NCBI RefSeq assembly: GCF_030283145.1
Contig: NZ_JASNWE010000003.1
Coordinates: 558,001-622,000, forward strand
Origin: Actinomadura xylanilytica
GTDB taxonomy: Bacteria > Actinomycetota > Actinomycetes > Streptosporangiales > Streptosporangiaceae
DNA: 64,000 bases
Direction: 5' to 3'
In this document: positions 37,935-47,971 of the stretch, piece by piece
How the letters are laid out: each line of letters starts with the position of its first letter
Position numbering within the stretch: the first letter of the stretch is position 1
Notes under the pieces: generated by a model
Database searches by the model: none
Told to the model about the DNA's origin: nothing
What the model saw: only the letters and a program-made list of their open reading frames with translations
Position numbers and translations under genes: made by a program

Positions 37935-39506
37935 ATGGCGGCGGTAGGAGGCGATGGCGCCGCGCAGAAGGGCAGGAGGGTTTTGGTCGAAGGTGTTCTG
38001 GGCGAGCCGGGGGAACTGGAGCGGCTGACCGCCTACACGTATCTGACGGTGCCCGACAGGGCGACTCATCTGGCGGTCATGCGGGCGTTCACCTCGACGC
38101 TGCTGGCCGATCTGTCCGCGCACGATGTGGCCGAGCGGGCCGGTGGCGGTCTGACGGTCGAGACGGTCGCGGCGAAGCTGGAGCAACTGCGGCACTGGGG
38201 CAACCTGATCCCGAGCTCGCGGCCGGTGAGGGCCGGCAGCATCCGGGAGTACCACCGGGTTCGGTCGCGCTACCAGCTGTCCACGCTCGGCGAGCGGGTG
38301 CAGCGGCAGGCCGACGCGATCCTCGCGGAGGCGGACGCGGCGCGCGAGGTGAGCCGGGAGTTGCTGGCGCTGGTGGCGCGGGGGCTCCACGACCTCGACG
38401 AGCAGAGCGCGGACCTCGGTGGGATCGAGCCGCGGGCGGCGCTGGAGCGGATCTCCACGCTGTTCGCCCAGTTCGGCCAGTTCGCCGACTCGGTGCGCGA
38501 CTTCTACGCCTACCTCGGCCAGGTGATCTTCCGATACGACCTGGACACCGCGGAGTTCACCGGCTTCAAGGAACTGCTGCTCGACTACGCCGAGACGATC
38601 ACCGACGACGTGGCGCACTGCGCGCCGCAGATCAAGGCGAGCATCGGCGGCCTGTGGCCGCGGCTGCCGGACCTGCTCGCCGACATCGACGCCGCCGACC
38701 CGGGGCTGAGCGCGCTGGCGCGGGCCGACGTCCAGGTCCAGCGCAGCCGGGGCCGCGACCTGGACGACTGGGCCGGGCTGCGGGCCTGGTTCTTCGACGA
38801 GGACGGCCAGGGCAGCCAGGTGGACCAGCTCAGGGACGCCACACTGCGTGCCCTCCAGGCCCTGCTCGCCAACGCCAAGCGCATGATCGCGTCCTCCACG
38901 GGCGGGCTGTCCCGGCGGCGCGACCTGCTCCGGCTGGCCCGCTGGTTCGACGAGGTGGACGACACGACCGCGCACGACCTGTTCACCGCCGCGTTCGGTC
39001 TCTACGGCGCCCGGCATCTGGGGCTCGCACCGGACGCCGAGCAGGAGGTGCCCGCGACGTCGAGCTGGTCGGACGGGCCCGCCATCGCGGTACCGATCGC
39101 CTTGCGGAACCGCGGCACCCGGGCCGCGAAAGGCCGCACGTCCGGCCCCGAGGACTATGCCGCGCAGCGCGACAGGCTGCGGCGCGAGGCCGAGGAGGAG
39201 ACACGGAGGCAGCATGCGGCGGCTGCGGAACTACGCGCCGCGGGGCCCGGCCTGGCGGGCGTCCGGCTGTCGGCGGCTGCCACCCGGCTGCTGCTGGACC
39301 TGCTGGCCCGGTCCCTGGCCGGAGCGCCGCCGCGGTTCGAGGAGGCGGAGGCGGCCGACGACGATCTCGACCTCCGGCTGCGCCTGGTGAGGACGTCCGG
39401 AGAAGGCGGCGTGATCCACGGAGCCGACGGCGACCTCGCCCTCGACGGCCTGGTGCTGCGGATCGGCGCCCTGGCCGGCGCGTCCACCGTGGAGGAGACG
39501 GGATGA
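37935..39506 (+). CDS. jetA: Wadjet JetA, TIGR02677 family
   Basis: The 523-residue protein matches the TIGR02677 pattern: an N-terminal winged-helix part (ERLTAYTYLTVP... MRAF), long helices and a C-terminal helical region. JetA is the kleisin-like bridge of the Wadjet SMC complex, which extrudes DNA loops and lets JetD cut small circular plasmids. The ATG at 37935 follows the HelD stop by 4 bp. A TTG at 37983 has a better-placed AGGAGG and would remove 16 residues, so the start is open. The stop overlaps jetB (ATGA). Confidence 0.9.
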   Translation: MAAVGGDGAAQKGRRVLVEGVLGEPGELERLTAYTYLTVPDRATHLAVMRAFTSTLLADLSAHDVAERAGGGLTVETVAAKLEQLRHWGNLIPSSRPVRAGSIREYHRVRSRYQLSTLGERVQRQADAILAEADAAREVSRELLALVARGLHDLDEQSADLGGIEPRAALERISTLFAQFGQFADSVRDFYAYLGQVIFRYDLDTAEFTGFKELLLDYAETITDDVAHCAPQIKASIGGLWPRLPDLLADIDAADPGLSALARADVQVQRSRGRDLDDWAGLRAWFFDEDGQGSQVDQLRDATLRALQALLANAKRMIASSTGGLSRRRDLLRLARWFDEVDDTTAHDLFTAAFGLYGARHLGLAPDAEQEVPATSSWSDGPAIAVPIALRNRGTRAAKGRTSGPEDYAAQRDRLRREAEEETRRQHAAAAELRAAGPGLAGVRLSAAATRLLLDLLARSLAGAPPRFEEAEAADDDLDLRLRLVRTSGEGGVIHGADGDLALDGLVLRIGALAGASTVEETG

Positions 39507-40633
39507 GCGGCGATCTCTCCGCCGAGCTCGCGGCCGAACGCCGCGCCGCCGCACGGCTGCTGATGCGGCACCCGCTGGTCACCGTGGAGACGCATCCGGA
39601 GGACTTCCCGCTGATCCGCCGGCACGCCGACGAGCTCGCCCGGCAGTTCGGGCAGCTTCTCGGCTATCGGCTGGTCGTCGAGCCGGGCTTCGCCCGGCTG
39701 TTCAAGGCCGGCCTCGGAACGGGCGGCGGCAGGCGGCTGGAGCGCGCCTCGGGGGCGCCCTTCACCCCCCGCACCTACGCCTACCTCGCACTCGTCCTGT
39801 CGGTGCTGGTGACGGCCCCCGAACAGCTGCTGCTCTCCGAGCTGGTGACCCGTACCAGGGCGGGCGCGGCCGAGGCAGGGATCGATCCCGGCGACCCTGG
39901 CCGGGCCGTGGAGCGCCGGGCCCTGGTCGCCGCGCTCAAACAGCTGACGGAATGGCGGGTGCTGGCCGAGGACGAGGGGTCCGTCGAGTCCTACTCCGGC
40001 GACGGCGACGCCGAGGCGCTGCTGACGGTGGACCGCGAGATCGCGCGGCGGCTGGTCAGCGGGCCGATCGGCCGGGCCGGCTCCCCCGCCGAGCTGATCG
40101 CGCTGGCCGCCGCCCCCGACCACTCCGGGCCCCGGCACGCGGTCCGGCGCCGGCTGGTCGAGACCCCGGTCGTCTACGTCGCGGACCTGACCGAGGACGA
40201 GCGCGACTGGCTGCGCCGCAACCAGCGCCGCGAGCAGCGGATCTTCGAGGACGCGCTGGGACTGGACGCCGAGATCCGCGCCGAGGGCGTCGCGCTGATC
40301 GACCCCGAGGGCGAACTGAGCGACGTCGAGTTCCCCGGTACCGGGACCGTCCCCTGGGCGGCGCTCCTGCTCTTGGAGCGCCTCGTCGCCGAACTCGCCC
40401 CGCAGGGCGGCGGAGCCGCCGTCCCCGACGGGCTGATCGACTCCGTACTGGCAGAGCTCACCGAGCGGCACCACAAGTCCTGGGCCGCCCAGTACACCGG
40501 CGCACCCGAGCTGCTGCGCGCGGCGGTCGTCGATCTCCTGCACCGCATGTGCCTGCTCAGCCCCGATCCCGATGACGGCTGGAGGCTGCTCGCCGCCGCC
40601 GCGCGCTACGCCCCGGAGGTGACGACCGGATGA
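39503..40633 (+). CDS. jetB: Wadjet JetB, TIGR02678 family
   Basis: The 376-residue protein is of the TIGR02678 type, with an N-terminal RRAAARLLMRHPLVT segment, paired winged-helix-like units, and RLFKAGLG and YAYLALVLS motifs. JetB is the KITE-like subunit that binds JetA within the Wadjet complex. ATGA overlaps join it to jetA upstream and jetC downstream, so the subunits are made in order. No frame damage is seen. Confidence 0.9.
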   Translation: MSGDLSAELAAERRAAARLLMRHPLVTVETHPEDFPLIRRHADELARQFGQLLGYRLVVEPGFARLFKAGLGTGGGRRLERASGAPFTPRTYAYLALVLSVLVTAPEQLLLSELVTRTRAGAAEAGIDPGDPGRAVERRALVAALKQLTEWRVLAEDEGSVESYSGDGDAEALLTVDREIARRLVSGPIGRAGSPAELIALAAAPDHSGPRHAVRRRLVETPVVYVADLTEDERDWLRRNQRREQRIFEDALGLDAEIRAEGVALIDPEGELSDVEFPGTGTVPWAALLLLERLVAELAPQGGGAAVPDGLIDSVLAELTERHHKSWAAQYTGAPELLRAAVVDLLHRMCLLSPDPDDGWRLLAAAARYAPEVTTG

Positions 40634-43600
40634 TCCCGCTGCCCATGCATCCACACCGGTTCCGGCTCAGCCGAGCAGGAATCCACCAGGTGTGGCAGTA
40701 CGACGAGGAGTTCCTGTTCGGAGGAGGGCGGCTGCTGCTGCGCGGCAAGAACGGCGCCGGCAAGTCGAAGGCCTTGGAGATGCTGCTGCCATTCCTCTTG
40801 GACGGTGACACCCGCAGGCTGGACGCGGCCGGGGGCGGGAAGACCACGCTGAAGTGGCTGATGCTCGACGGCTGGACGGCCGGCACCAACCGGCTCGGAT
40901 ACCTGTGGGTGGAGTTCGCCCGTCCGGCCGACGGCGGGCCGGGCGGCGCGGCGGTCGAGCGGCTGACCCTGGTGGCGGCGGTCAAGGCGTCCACGTCCAC
41001 CGGGGAGGCGAAGGCGACATACTTCGTCACCCCGCTCACCGTGGGCGACGGCGAGGGCGAGCTTCCGCTCGGCGACCCCGCCCGGCGGCCCGCCCTGTCC
41101 GGGCTGCGGGAGCTGATCGGCCAGGAGAACTGCTACGAGCGCGCCGCCGACTACCGTTCCAGAGTCGCTCGCGAGCTCTTCGGCCTGACCGACATGCCGC
41201 GCTACCGGAACCTGGTGCATCTGCTGTACGGGCTGCGGCGGCCGACGATCGGCGACCGGATCGAGTCGGGCGAGCTGGTCAAGGTGCTCAGCGACGCCCT
41301 GCCGCCGCTGGACGACGAGATCATCGACAAGGTCGCCCGCAACCTGGACGATCTCGACACCGTCCGGGACGAACTGGCGCGGCTGGAGCGGACCGATGCC
41401 GCGCTCACCACCTTCCTCGCCGCCTACCGGGGATACCTGCGCGGAGTGCTGCGCGGCCGGGTCGGGCTGGTCGGCGAGGGCCTGGCCGAACTCAAGGACC
41501 GCCGGCGGCAGGCCGGCGACGCCGAGCGGGCGCTGGCGGGACTCAAGGCCGAGGCGGAGGAGGCCGCCGCGAAGGTCACCGCGGTCGAGGAGGCACGGGA
41601 CGCCGCCGACGCCGACCTGCGGGCGCTGCGTGAGGGCCCGGCCTACGGCGCCTTGAAGGACCTGCGCGACAAGCGCGCCACCGTCCAGGCGATGCGCGAC
41701 ACCGTGAACGTCGCATGGAGCGCGGCCGGGCTGGCGCGCCAGGGCGAGGCAACGGCGGCAGCACGGCTGGGCACCGAAGCGGAGGAGATCGGGCGCGACC
41801 TGACGGACCTGCGCGGCTCACTCCGAGACGCCCGCGGCGACGCCCGTTCCTGCGGGCTCGACGAGGCGCTGCTCGGCGAGCCGCCCGTCGCGCGGGCCGT
41901 CCCCCTCGCGGCCGGGGGCACCGAGACGGTCACCGGCCCCGACGGCCAGGACAGGGAGGTCGTCCGGCCCGCGCCGCGGGCCCTGGACGAGGCGGCCGGA
42001 GCCGTCCTGACGACCTGGCGGGCACGGCTCGGCGAAGCGGATCAGGTGGTCAAGGCGCGGCGGCGCGCCACCGACGCGCTCACCGGAAAGCTGAGAGAAG
42101 TCGAAGCGGCGGAGAACAAGGCCGGATACTTCCGGCAGGAGGCCGAACAGCTCGACGGTCAACTGGCGAAGGCACAGGAGCGGCAGAGCCAGCAGGGCAC
42201 CGCACTGGCCACGGCCTCCGGCGACTACGCCGCACGCGTGCGCGACTGGGCGGAACGGCTACCCGAACCCGATCCATTGCTGACGGCCGTCGCCCTGCCC
42301 GATGGAGGCGACGACGAGCTCCCGCTCTCCGAACGCGTCCTCGGCCGTGACGTCCCCGACACCCTCTCCCGCCTCGCGCACGAGAGCACCGGTCCCGTAC
42401 TCGACGCCTTCGACGGCGAACGCGACGAAGCGCTCGCCCGCGAACGCACGCTGGACGCCGCCCTCGCGCAGGCTGAGAAAGACCGGCGGCACTGGGAAGA
42501 GCAGGCAGACCCGGAGCCGCCCCGCTCGGCCTACTCGACGGCCGGGCGGCACTCCGGCACAGGCGCCCCGCTCTTCCTCCTGCTGGACTTCGCCGAGTCG
42601 GTCGACGGCTCCAGCCGGGCGGGCCTGGAGGCGGCCCTTGAAGCCGCCGGGCTGCTGGGCGCATGGGTGAGCGCCGACGGCACGGTGCTGACCGGAGACA
42701 CCCAGGACGTCGTGCTCCACACCGGAGACATCCCGCTCCCGGGCCCGACGCTGGCCGATGTGCTCCAGCCCGTCCCCGGCCATGGTGTGAGCCACGAGAC
42801 CCTGGATCGGCTGCTACACCGCATCGGGCTGGGTGACGAACCACAGGCGCACAGCTGGATCGCGGGCGACGGCCGGTGGAGACTCGGCGTGGCCCACGGG
42901 GCGTACCGCAAGGACCGTCCCGAGTACATCGGCGCCGGTGTGCGCGCCGCGACCCGCCGCCACCGCATCGACGAGCTGACGGCCCGCATCGACGAACTGG
43001 CCCACGCTCTCGAAGGCGCCCGCGCCGCCCGCGCCGACATCGAGCACAGCCGCGACCGGCTCCGGCTGGCCCTGCGCGAGGCACCGTCGGCACGGCCCCT
43101 GACCGAGGCGTGGGCGGCGCACGACCAGGCCGCCGAGGCCGCGGCCAGGCTGACCGCGGAGCTGACGGACGCCCGGCGCGCCGCCGAGCAGGCCCGCGCG
43201 GCGGCAGTGAAGCTGCGCGCCCGCGCCCAAGCCCAGGCCACCGCCGACTCCCTCCCGGACGGGCTGGAGGACCTCGCCCGGCTCCGCGCCGACCTGGACG
43301 GGCTGCGCGCCCGCGTCGAGACCATCGGCCGCGACGCCGGCCGCGTCCTCGCCCGGCTGAGCACGCACGCGGGAACGGCCCGCTCCTGGGAGCGGTCGCA
43401 CACCGACCGCACCGCCGCCGAGACCGCCTACCGAACCGTGCACGCCACGCTGAACCAGGCACACCGCGAGCTGAAGCGCCTTGAGGGAACGGTCGGCGCC
43501 ACCGAACGGCAGATCATCGAAGGCGAACGCGACGCACAGCGCCGCTTCGACGAGGCTCAACAGGAGCTGCCCCGCCTGTCGGCGCGCGCCGAAGAGAGTC

Positions 43601-44820
43601 AGAGGCGGCAGATCCGGGCCGAGTTCGAGCGCGAGGGCGCCGTCACCGCGCTCGGCGAGCAGGAGCGGATCGTGGTCTCCGGCGGCGGCCAGCTGCGCCG
43701 CCCCCTCGGCCTCCCCGGGCTCGCCCTCGCCGCCGCGCTCGGCGACCTCGAACCGTCCCTGCTCGCCTACGACTCGGCGCAGGACGGCGATGTCCGCACC
43801 CGCATCACCGCGCTGCGCTCCCTCGCCGACGATGTCGGCGCGCGCCTCGGAGCGGCCTCGTCCGACATCAGCGGTTCGGTGATCCTGCGCCGGGGAGAGG
43901 AACTCCGCGACGGCCTGGCCGGCGGCTATGACGCCGGAATCGAGGAGACCGACGGAGTGAAGAGGTTCGCGCTCCACGACGACACCGGCGCCCACGACGC
44001 CGCGGTCGTGGGCGAGCGGATCCGCGCGGCCCTCACCGAGGCGCGGCTGCGGCTGTCCGACCGCGAGCAGGAGGTCTTCGAGCGCTACCTGCTGGGCGAG
44101 CTGGGCGATCACCTGTCCCGGCAGGTGCTGGCCGCGCACGGCCTGGTCACCGCGATGAACGACACGCTCGACCAGGTCCGTTCGTCCCACGGCATCGGCG
44201 CGCGGCTGCACTGGGACCTCGCCGATGGCGGCGACGCCGACGTCAAGGCCGCCGTGACACTGCTGCGCCGTCCCTCCGCGCTGCGCACCCGCGACCAGTC
44301 CGAGGAGTTGCGCGACGCGCTGCGCCGGCGGATCGAGGAGGCCCGGCTGGCCGATCCGTCCGCCGGGTACGCCGTTCACCTGCGTACCGCACTCGACTAC
44401 CGGGCGTGGTTCGCGTTCAAGGTGAAGGTGACCGACGCCGCCCGCCCCGACCGTGAGCGGGTGCTCAGCCATCGCACCGCGCTCAGCCAGGGCGAGCAGC
44501 GCGTCGTGTCGTACCTGGTGCTGTTCGCGACCGCCGCGGCGCACTTCTCCTCGCTCGGCGACTCGGCCCCGGCGGCGCCGCGCCTGATCCTGCTCGACGA
44601 CGCGTTCGCCAAGGTCGACGAGCCGACCCACGGGCGCCTGCTCGGGTTGCTGGTGGAACTCGACCTCGACTTCGTCATCACCAGCGAACGCCTGTGGGGC
44701 TGCTTCCCGACCGTCCCCAGCCTGCACATCTACGAATGCCTGCGCGACCCCCACGCACGCGGGGTGGCAACGGTGCATTTCACCTGGGACGGTCAGCGCA
44801 AACGCCTGGTCAGCGTGTGA
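40630..44820 (+). CDS. jetC: Wadjet JetC, SMC/MukB-like ATPase, TIGR02680 family
   Basis: The 1396-residue SMC-like ATPase has Walker A GKNGAGKS at 39-46, long Ala/Arg/Glu-rich coiled coils on both sides of a hinge, a signature LSQGEQR and Walker B LILLDDAF near 1320 followed by a D-loop-like KVDEPT. It is the motor that extrudes plasmid DNA loops. It overlaps jetB (ATGA) and jetD (GTGA). The frame is intact, so the system should be functional. Confidence 0.93.
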   Translation: MIPLPMHPHRFRLSRAGIHQVWQYDEEFLFGGGRLLLRGKNGAGKSKALEMLLPFLLDGDTRRLDAAGGGKTTLKWLMLDGWTAGTNRLGYLWVEFARPADGGPGGAAVERLTLVAAVKASTSTGEAKATYFVTPLTVGDGEGELPLGDPARRPALSGLRELIGQENCYERAADYRSRVARELFGLTDMPRYRNLVHLLYGLRRPTIGDRIESGELVKVLSDALPPLDDEIIDKVARNLDDLDTVRDELARLERTDAALTTFLAAYRGYLRGVLRGRVGLVGEGLAELKDRRRQAGDAERALAGLKAEAEEAAAKVTAVEEARDAADADLRALREGPAYGALKDLRDKRATVQAMRDTVNVAWSAAGLARQGEATAAARLGTEAEEIGRDLTDLRGSLRDARGDARSCGLDEALLGEPPVARAVPLAAGGTETVTGPDGQDREVVRPAPRALDEAAGAVLTTWRARLGEADQVVKARRRATDALTGKLREVEAAENKAGYFRQEAEQLDGQLAKAQERQSQQGTALATASGDYAARVRDWAERLPEPDPLLTAVALPDGGDDELPLSERVLGRDVPDTLSRLAHESTGPVLDAFDGERDEALARERTLDAALAQAEKDRRHWEEQADPEPPRSAYSTAGRHSGTGAPLFLLLDFAESVDGSSRAGLEAALEAAGLLGAWVSADGTVLTGDTQDVVLHTGDIPLPGPTLADVLQPVPGHGVSHETLDRLLHRIGLGDEPQAHSWIAGDGRWRLGVAHGAYRKDRPEYIGAGVRAATRRHRIDELTARIDELAHALEGARAARADIEHSRDRLRLALREAPSARPLTEAWAAHDQAAEAAARLTAELTDARRAAEQARAAAVKLRARAQAQATADSLPDGLEDLARLRADLDGLRARVETIGRDAGRVLARLSTHAGTARSWERSHTDRTAAETAYRTVHATLNQAHRELKRLEGTVGATERQIIEGERDAQRRFDEAQQELPRLSARAEESQRRQIRAEFEREGAVTALGEQERIVVSGGGQLRRPLGLPGLALAAALGDLEPSLLAYDSAQDGDVRTRITALRSLADDVGARLGAASSDISGSVILRRGEELRDGLAGGYDAGIEETDGVKRFALHDDTGAHDAAVVGERIRAALTEARLRLSDREQEVFERYLLGELGDHLSRQVLAAHGLVTAMNDTLDQVRSSHGIGARLHWDLADGGDADVKAAVTLLRRPSALRTRDQSEELRDALRRRIEEARLADPSAGYAVHLRTALDYRAWFAFKVKVTDAARPDRERVLSHRTALSQGEQRVVSYLVLFATAAAHFSSLGDSAPAAPRLILLDDAFAKVDEPTHGRLLGLLVELDLDFVITSERLWGCFPTVPSLHIYECLRDPHARGVATVHFTWDGQRKRLVSV

Positions 44821-46082
44821 CCGGCGGGTTGAGACCGCAGACCCGCGCCTGGCTCGGCCAACCGGCGCTGGAGCGGTTCTGGCGGGGGGTGCACGAACGC
44901 CTCGAACGCAACGGCATGCAGGCTAAGGGCAGGTTGTCACTGAAGGACGTCAGCGACCAGGAGCGGGACGCGGTCGCGCTGCTGATGGGCCGTCCCTACA
45001 CGGGTCCGGCCCTCAGCATCGCCCTCGCCGAACTCGACGGGCAGTTGCGTTCGAGCGCGGCCGAACGAGGGCTGATCGAGGTCGTCGTCGAGCTGCGCGG
45101 TCCGCTGACCGACCGTCCCGCGCTCAGGGACAAGCGCCGCGCGGCCTCGGAGACGGTCTGGGGCTCCGCGCGGCGCGCACTTCACGAGCGCGGGCTGGAC
45201 GGGCTCGGCTGGGTGGTCACCTGGCTCGACGACGTCAGGCGAGGCGGCGCCTTGGCGCGGCTCGATCCCGACCAGGGCGCCCGGCTCATCGTCCAGGCGG
45301 TCGAGGCACTGGCCGGCGTCCGCCCGGTCCGTGAGCCCGCGGTCACGGGGCGCGGCGAGCTCGCCGAACGGATCACCGGTACCGCGCACGGCCTCGATGA
45401 CGGAACCCTGCTCGCGCGGATCGTCCTGCGCGGACTGGCCTGTGCCCACGATGCCGAGCCGCCTCGGGACGCATGGGCGCGGCGCGCCCTCTGGGAGGCC
45501 GCCGGGGTGACGGCCGACCAGGTGTCGAGCACCGTGCTGACGTACGGGCTGATGCCGATGGGCGAGGACCGGACCGCCCGTCACCTCCGTGAACGGTCGC
45601 TGGACGGCGCTGAGACGCACCTGACCCTCCGGGATCTGCGCGATGCGTCCTGGCGGCTGCCGGAGGGGCTGGAGGTGTACATCTGCGAGAACCCGCGGAT
45701 CGTCGAGGTGGCCGCCGGGCTGCGCTGCCCGCGTCCACTGGTGTGCGCGTCCGGGAACCCGACGACGGTGGTGCTGACCCTGCTGGACGGTCTGGTGTCC
45801 GCCGGGGCCCGGCTCGCGTACCGGGGGGACTTCGACTGGCCGGGGATCGCGATGGCCAACCGGATGATCGGACGGTACGGCGCGCGGCCCTGGAGACTGG
45901 GCGCCGCCGATTACGAGGAGCAGGTTGCCGCGGCCCGCTCCCGCGGCACACCGCTCCAACCGCTCGCCGGAACCCCGGTGGCGGCCGGCTGGGACCCTGA
46001 GCTCACCCCCGCCATGCAAGCGCTCAACGCGGGGGTGCAGGAGGAGTCCGCCCTGGAACTCCTCATCGACGACCTCCGGTGA
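44817..46082 (+). CDS. jetD: Wadjet JetD, TIGR02679 family Toprim nuclease
   Basis: The 421-residue protein has a DUF3323-type N-terminal part and a DUF2399/Toprim C-terminal domain. The Toprim acidic residues are visible in ICENPRIVEVA (glutamate) and YRGDFDWPG near residue 336 (Asp pair). JetD is the topoisomerase VI-like nuclease that cuts looped circular DNA. The GTG start overlaps the jetC stop. A hairpin follows the stop. Assignment to one numbered Wadjet type is tentative, but the TIGR02677-02680 set is complete. Confidence 0.92.
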   Translation: MTGGLRPQTRAWLGQPALERFWRGVHERLERNGMQAKGRLSLKDVSDQERDAVALLMGRPYTGPALSIALAELDGQLRSSAAERGLIEVVVELRGPLTDRPALRDKRRAASETVWGSARRALHERGLDGLGWVVTWLDDVRRGGALARLDPDQGARLIVQAVEALAGVRPVREPAVTGRGELAERITGTAHGLDDGTLLARIVLRGLACAHDAEPPRDAWARRALWEAAGVTADQVSSTVLTYGLMPMGEDRTARHLRERSLDGAETHLTLRDLRDASWRLPEGLEVYICENPRIVEVAAGLRCPRPLVCASGNPTTVVLTLLDGLVSAGARLAYRGDFDWPGIAMANRMIGRYGARPWRLGAADYEEQVAAARSRGTPLQPLAGTPVAAGWDPELTPAMQALNAGVQEESALELLIDDLR

Positions 46083-46114
46083 ACGGGCACGCACCACCCC
46101 GGCCGGCCCAGGAC

Positions 46115-46151
46115 GCCCGGAGGATCAGCCGGGCACGGCGTCCCTCCGGGC
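46115..46151. terminator. bidirectional terminator-like hairpin
   Basis: A perfect 9-bp inverted repeat, GCCCGGAGG (46115-46123) and CCTCCGGGC (46143-46151), with a 19-nt loop lies in the 77-bp gap between the convergent Wadjet and ADP-ribosylglycohydrolase genes. There is no clear T-run on either side. Confidence 0.45.
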
Positions 46152-46159
46152 TCGCGCCG

Positions 46160-47971
46160 TCAACGTGCCTGGCGCAGCCGGTCGCGGACGACCGAGACGA
46201 GTGCGATCAGCTGATCGTGGGATCCCTTGGTCGCGACCTGCCGAACCGAATACCCGATCGAGTCGTCGTCGAACTGCTTGTGCTCCAGCCAGCCGAGGAT
46301 GACATCGAGATCCGGAGCCGGGGGCCTCGACTCGTCGTCGACACGCTGACCCGCGTGCTCGAACGGCTGCGTCAGTACTGGCGGGTCGGGATACGTGGCC
46401 GGAACGGAGGGAGCGGGCCCCTTCAGCGCAGGCGAACCCATGAGCAGCGTCTGTCCCACGAGTGGAACCGGGGTCTCCGATTCAGGTGAAAGCGCCGGCA
46501 GTGCCTTACGCCGTTTGATCAAGAGGGTCTGGTCCGATTCAAGCTTTACCCATTGCCAGGCGATGTCGCCTCGTGGCCCGGCCTGCGGATCCTTCAGGGC
46601 CGTTCGGACCGGCCCGAGACCGACCACCGCCATTCCAGTTTCCGTTCGCTGCAATGCATCGGCCTGCGTGCGCGGCGCCGACCAGGTCAGCAGATCGGGA
46701 TAGTCGGGTCCCAAGCCCCCCTGCCCCATCGCGACATCGGTCAGCCGGTCCGACTCGCGGACGATCAAGGCACGGTCGAGCACGGGCTCCGGGAGCTCCA
46801 CAGGTGACGCCGCTCCCAACACGGCACCGGCCATGGTGGCGATGGTGTCGGTATCGGAGCCGATCGCGTTCGCAGCGATCCGCATGGCATCCAGGGGGCG
46901 CGGTTCCAACCACGCCAGGGTCGTGCTCGCGACGACGGTGAGAGTGCCGCTGCCGCGGGAGCTGTCCTTGTACAACCCAAGTTCCCGAAGGATCGCCTGA
47001 TAGGCGGCCTGCGGGCCGTCGTCGGACGACCGGACGATCGGGGTGACGATGTCAAAGGCTTCCCGCGTCTCAGCACCGGCCTGATGCCATGCGTCGGTGA
47101 AACGCTCGTTCGCGCTCCGCTCCCAGAGTGGAAGCCACATCTCCGTGAGTTCCGGATCGTTGTCGAGTACATCGTCGATGCTGTCGGCCCGCTCCAGCAG
47201 CATGGGCACATCCTTCGGAGCGGGCACCGCGCCGGAGCCCATGGCGTGGGCGAGGCAAAGAGCGTGCAGGGCCGCTCCGAAGAGTGCACGGGGGTTTCCG
47301 TGGGTGCAAATGCCGTTGCGCAGGACGTCACCGAGGAGCCGTAGGGGATTCTGAAGTCCGGCCGCCGCCCAGACGTGGGGCTGGATGCGCATCGCGACGC
47401 CATTGCCGCCGGCTTCGAGCCATCCGTCGTAGCTGTTGGCGAACCATCCCACCCTCGGCCTGGCGAGATTGGCGCACGCCGCCTTCGTCGCGCGACCGCC
47501 CCCGAGACTGTAGGACGGCCACACCGGCAACTCGATCTTGGCAAACGCCTCGACGTCGAACCCTTTGCCGGAGACCGCGCGCCCCGTCGCCAGGCGTAGC
47601 TGCGTGTCGTCCGAATAACTGCCGGCGGGCAGCTCGGTGATCACGCCACCGCGCCCGCCCACGCGCCGCGACCAGCTCATGAGACCGTTCAAGGGCCGGT
47701 CACCGGTCCGACGCCTCAGCCCGCGCTCGTCCGTAAGCTCGCTGATGAACCCGAGGGCGTCCCCATAAGCGGCCCAGAGAGCCGATCCCCGAGCCCGGCT
47801 CCGCCGGTCGACCGCTGTCCCTCCAGTGCCCGCGACCGCCACATCCGATGGTCCGTCGTGCCGCCGTTCCAAGGGAGCGCGGACACCCGGGTACTCGAAC
47901 CCCGGCAACGGCTCGTCGAACTCCCCCGGTACCGCAGGCGCCCGCTCATCGGGCGGGTTCGCCTGGTTCAT
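46160..47971 (-). CDS. ADP-ribosylglycohydrolase (ARH/DraG type), probable antitoxin
   Basis: The 603-residue protein has the ARH core: GSALWAAYGDALGF near 62-75, the metal motif SDDT at 120-123 and GSDTDTIATMAG near 370-380, which carry the magnesium-binding acids. About 60 residues precede the core and 200 follow it (about 390-603), so it is much longer than the usual 300-350. ARH enzymes remove ADP-ribose. Its ATG overlaps the stop of the DarT-like toxin gene (ATGA), so it probably reverses that toxin, as DraG does for DraT and Tri1 for Tre1. The extra C-terminal part could bind nucleic acid or the helicase; nothing proves it. Confidence 0.85.
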   Translation of the reverse strand: MNQANPPDERAPAVPGEFDEPLPGFEYPGVRAPLERRHDGPSDVAVAGTGGTAVDRRSRARGSALWAAYGDALGFISELTDERGLRRRTGDRPLNGLMSWSRRVGGRGGVITELPAGSYSDDTQLRLATGRAVSGKGFDVEAFAKIELPVWPSYSLGGGRATKAACANLARPRVGWFANSYDGWLEAGGNGVAMRIQPHVWAAAGLQNPLRLLGDVLRNGICTHGNPRALFGAALHALCLAHAMGSGAVPAPKDVPMLLERADSIDDVLDNDPELTEMWLPLWERSANERFTDAWHQAGAETREAFDIVTPIVRSSDDGPQAAYQAILRELGLYKDSSRGSGTLTVVASTTLAWLEPRPLDAMRIAANAIGSDTDTIATMAGAVLGAASPVELPEPVLDRALIVRESDRLTDVAMGQGGLGPDYPDLLTWSAPRTQADALQRTETGMAVVGLGPVRTALKDPQAGPRGDIAWQWVKLESDQTLLIKRRKALPALSPESETPVPLVGQTLLMGSPALKGPAPSVPATYPDPPVLTQPFEHAGQRVDDESRPPAPDLDVILGWLEHKQFDDDSIGYSVRQVATKGSHDQLIALVSVVRDRLRQAR

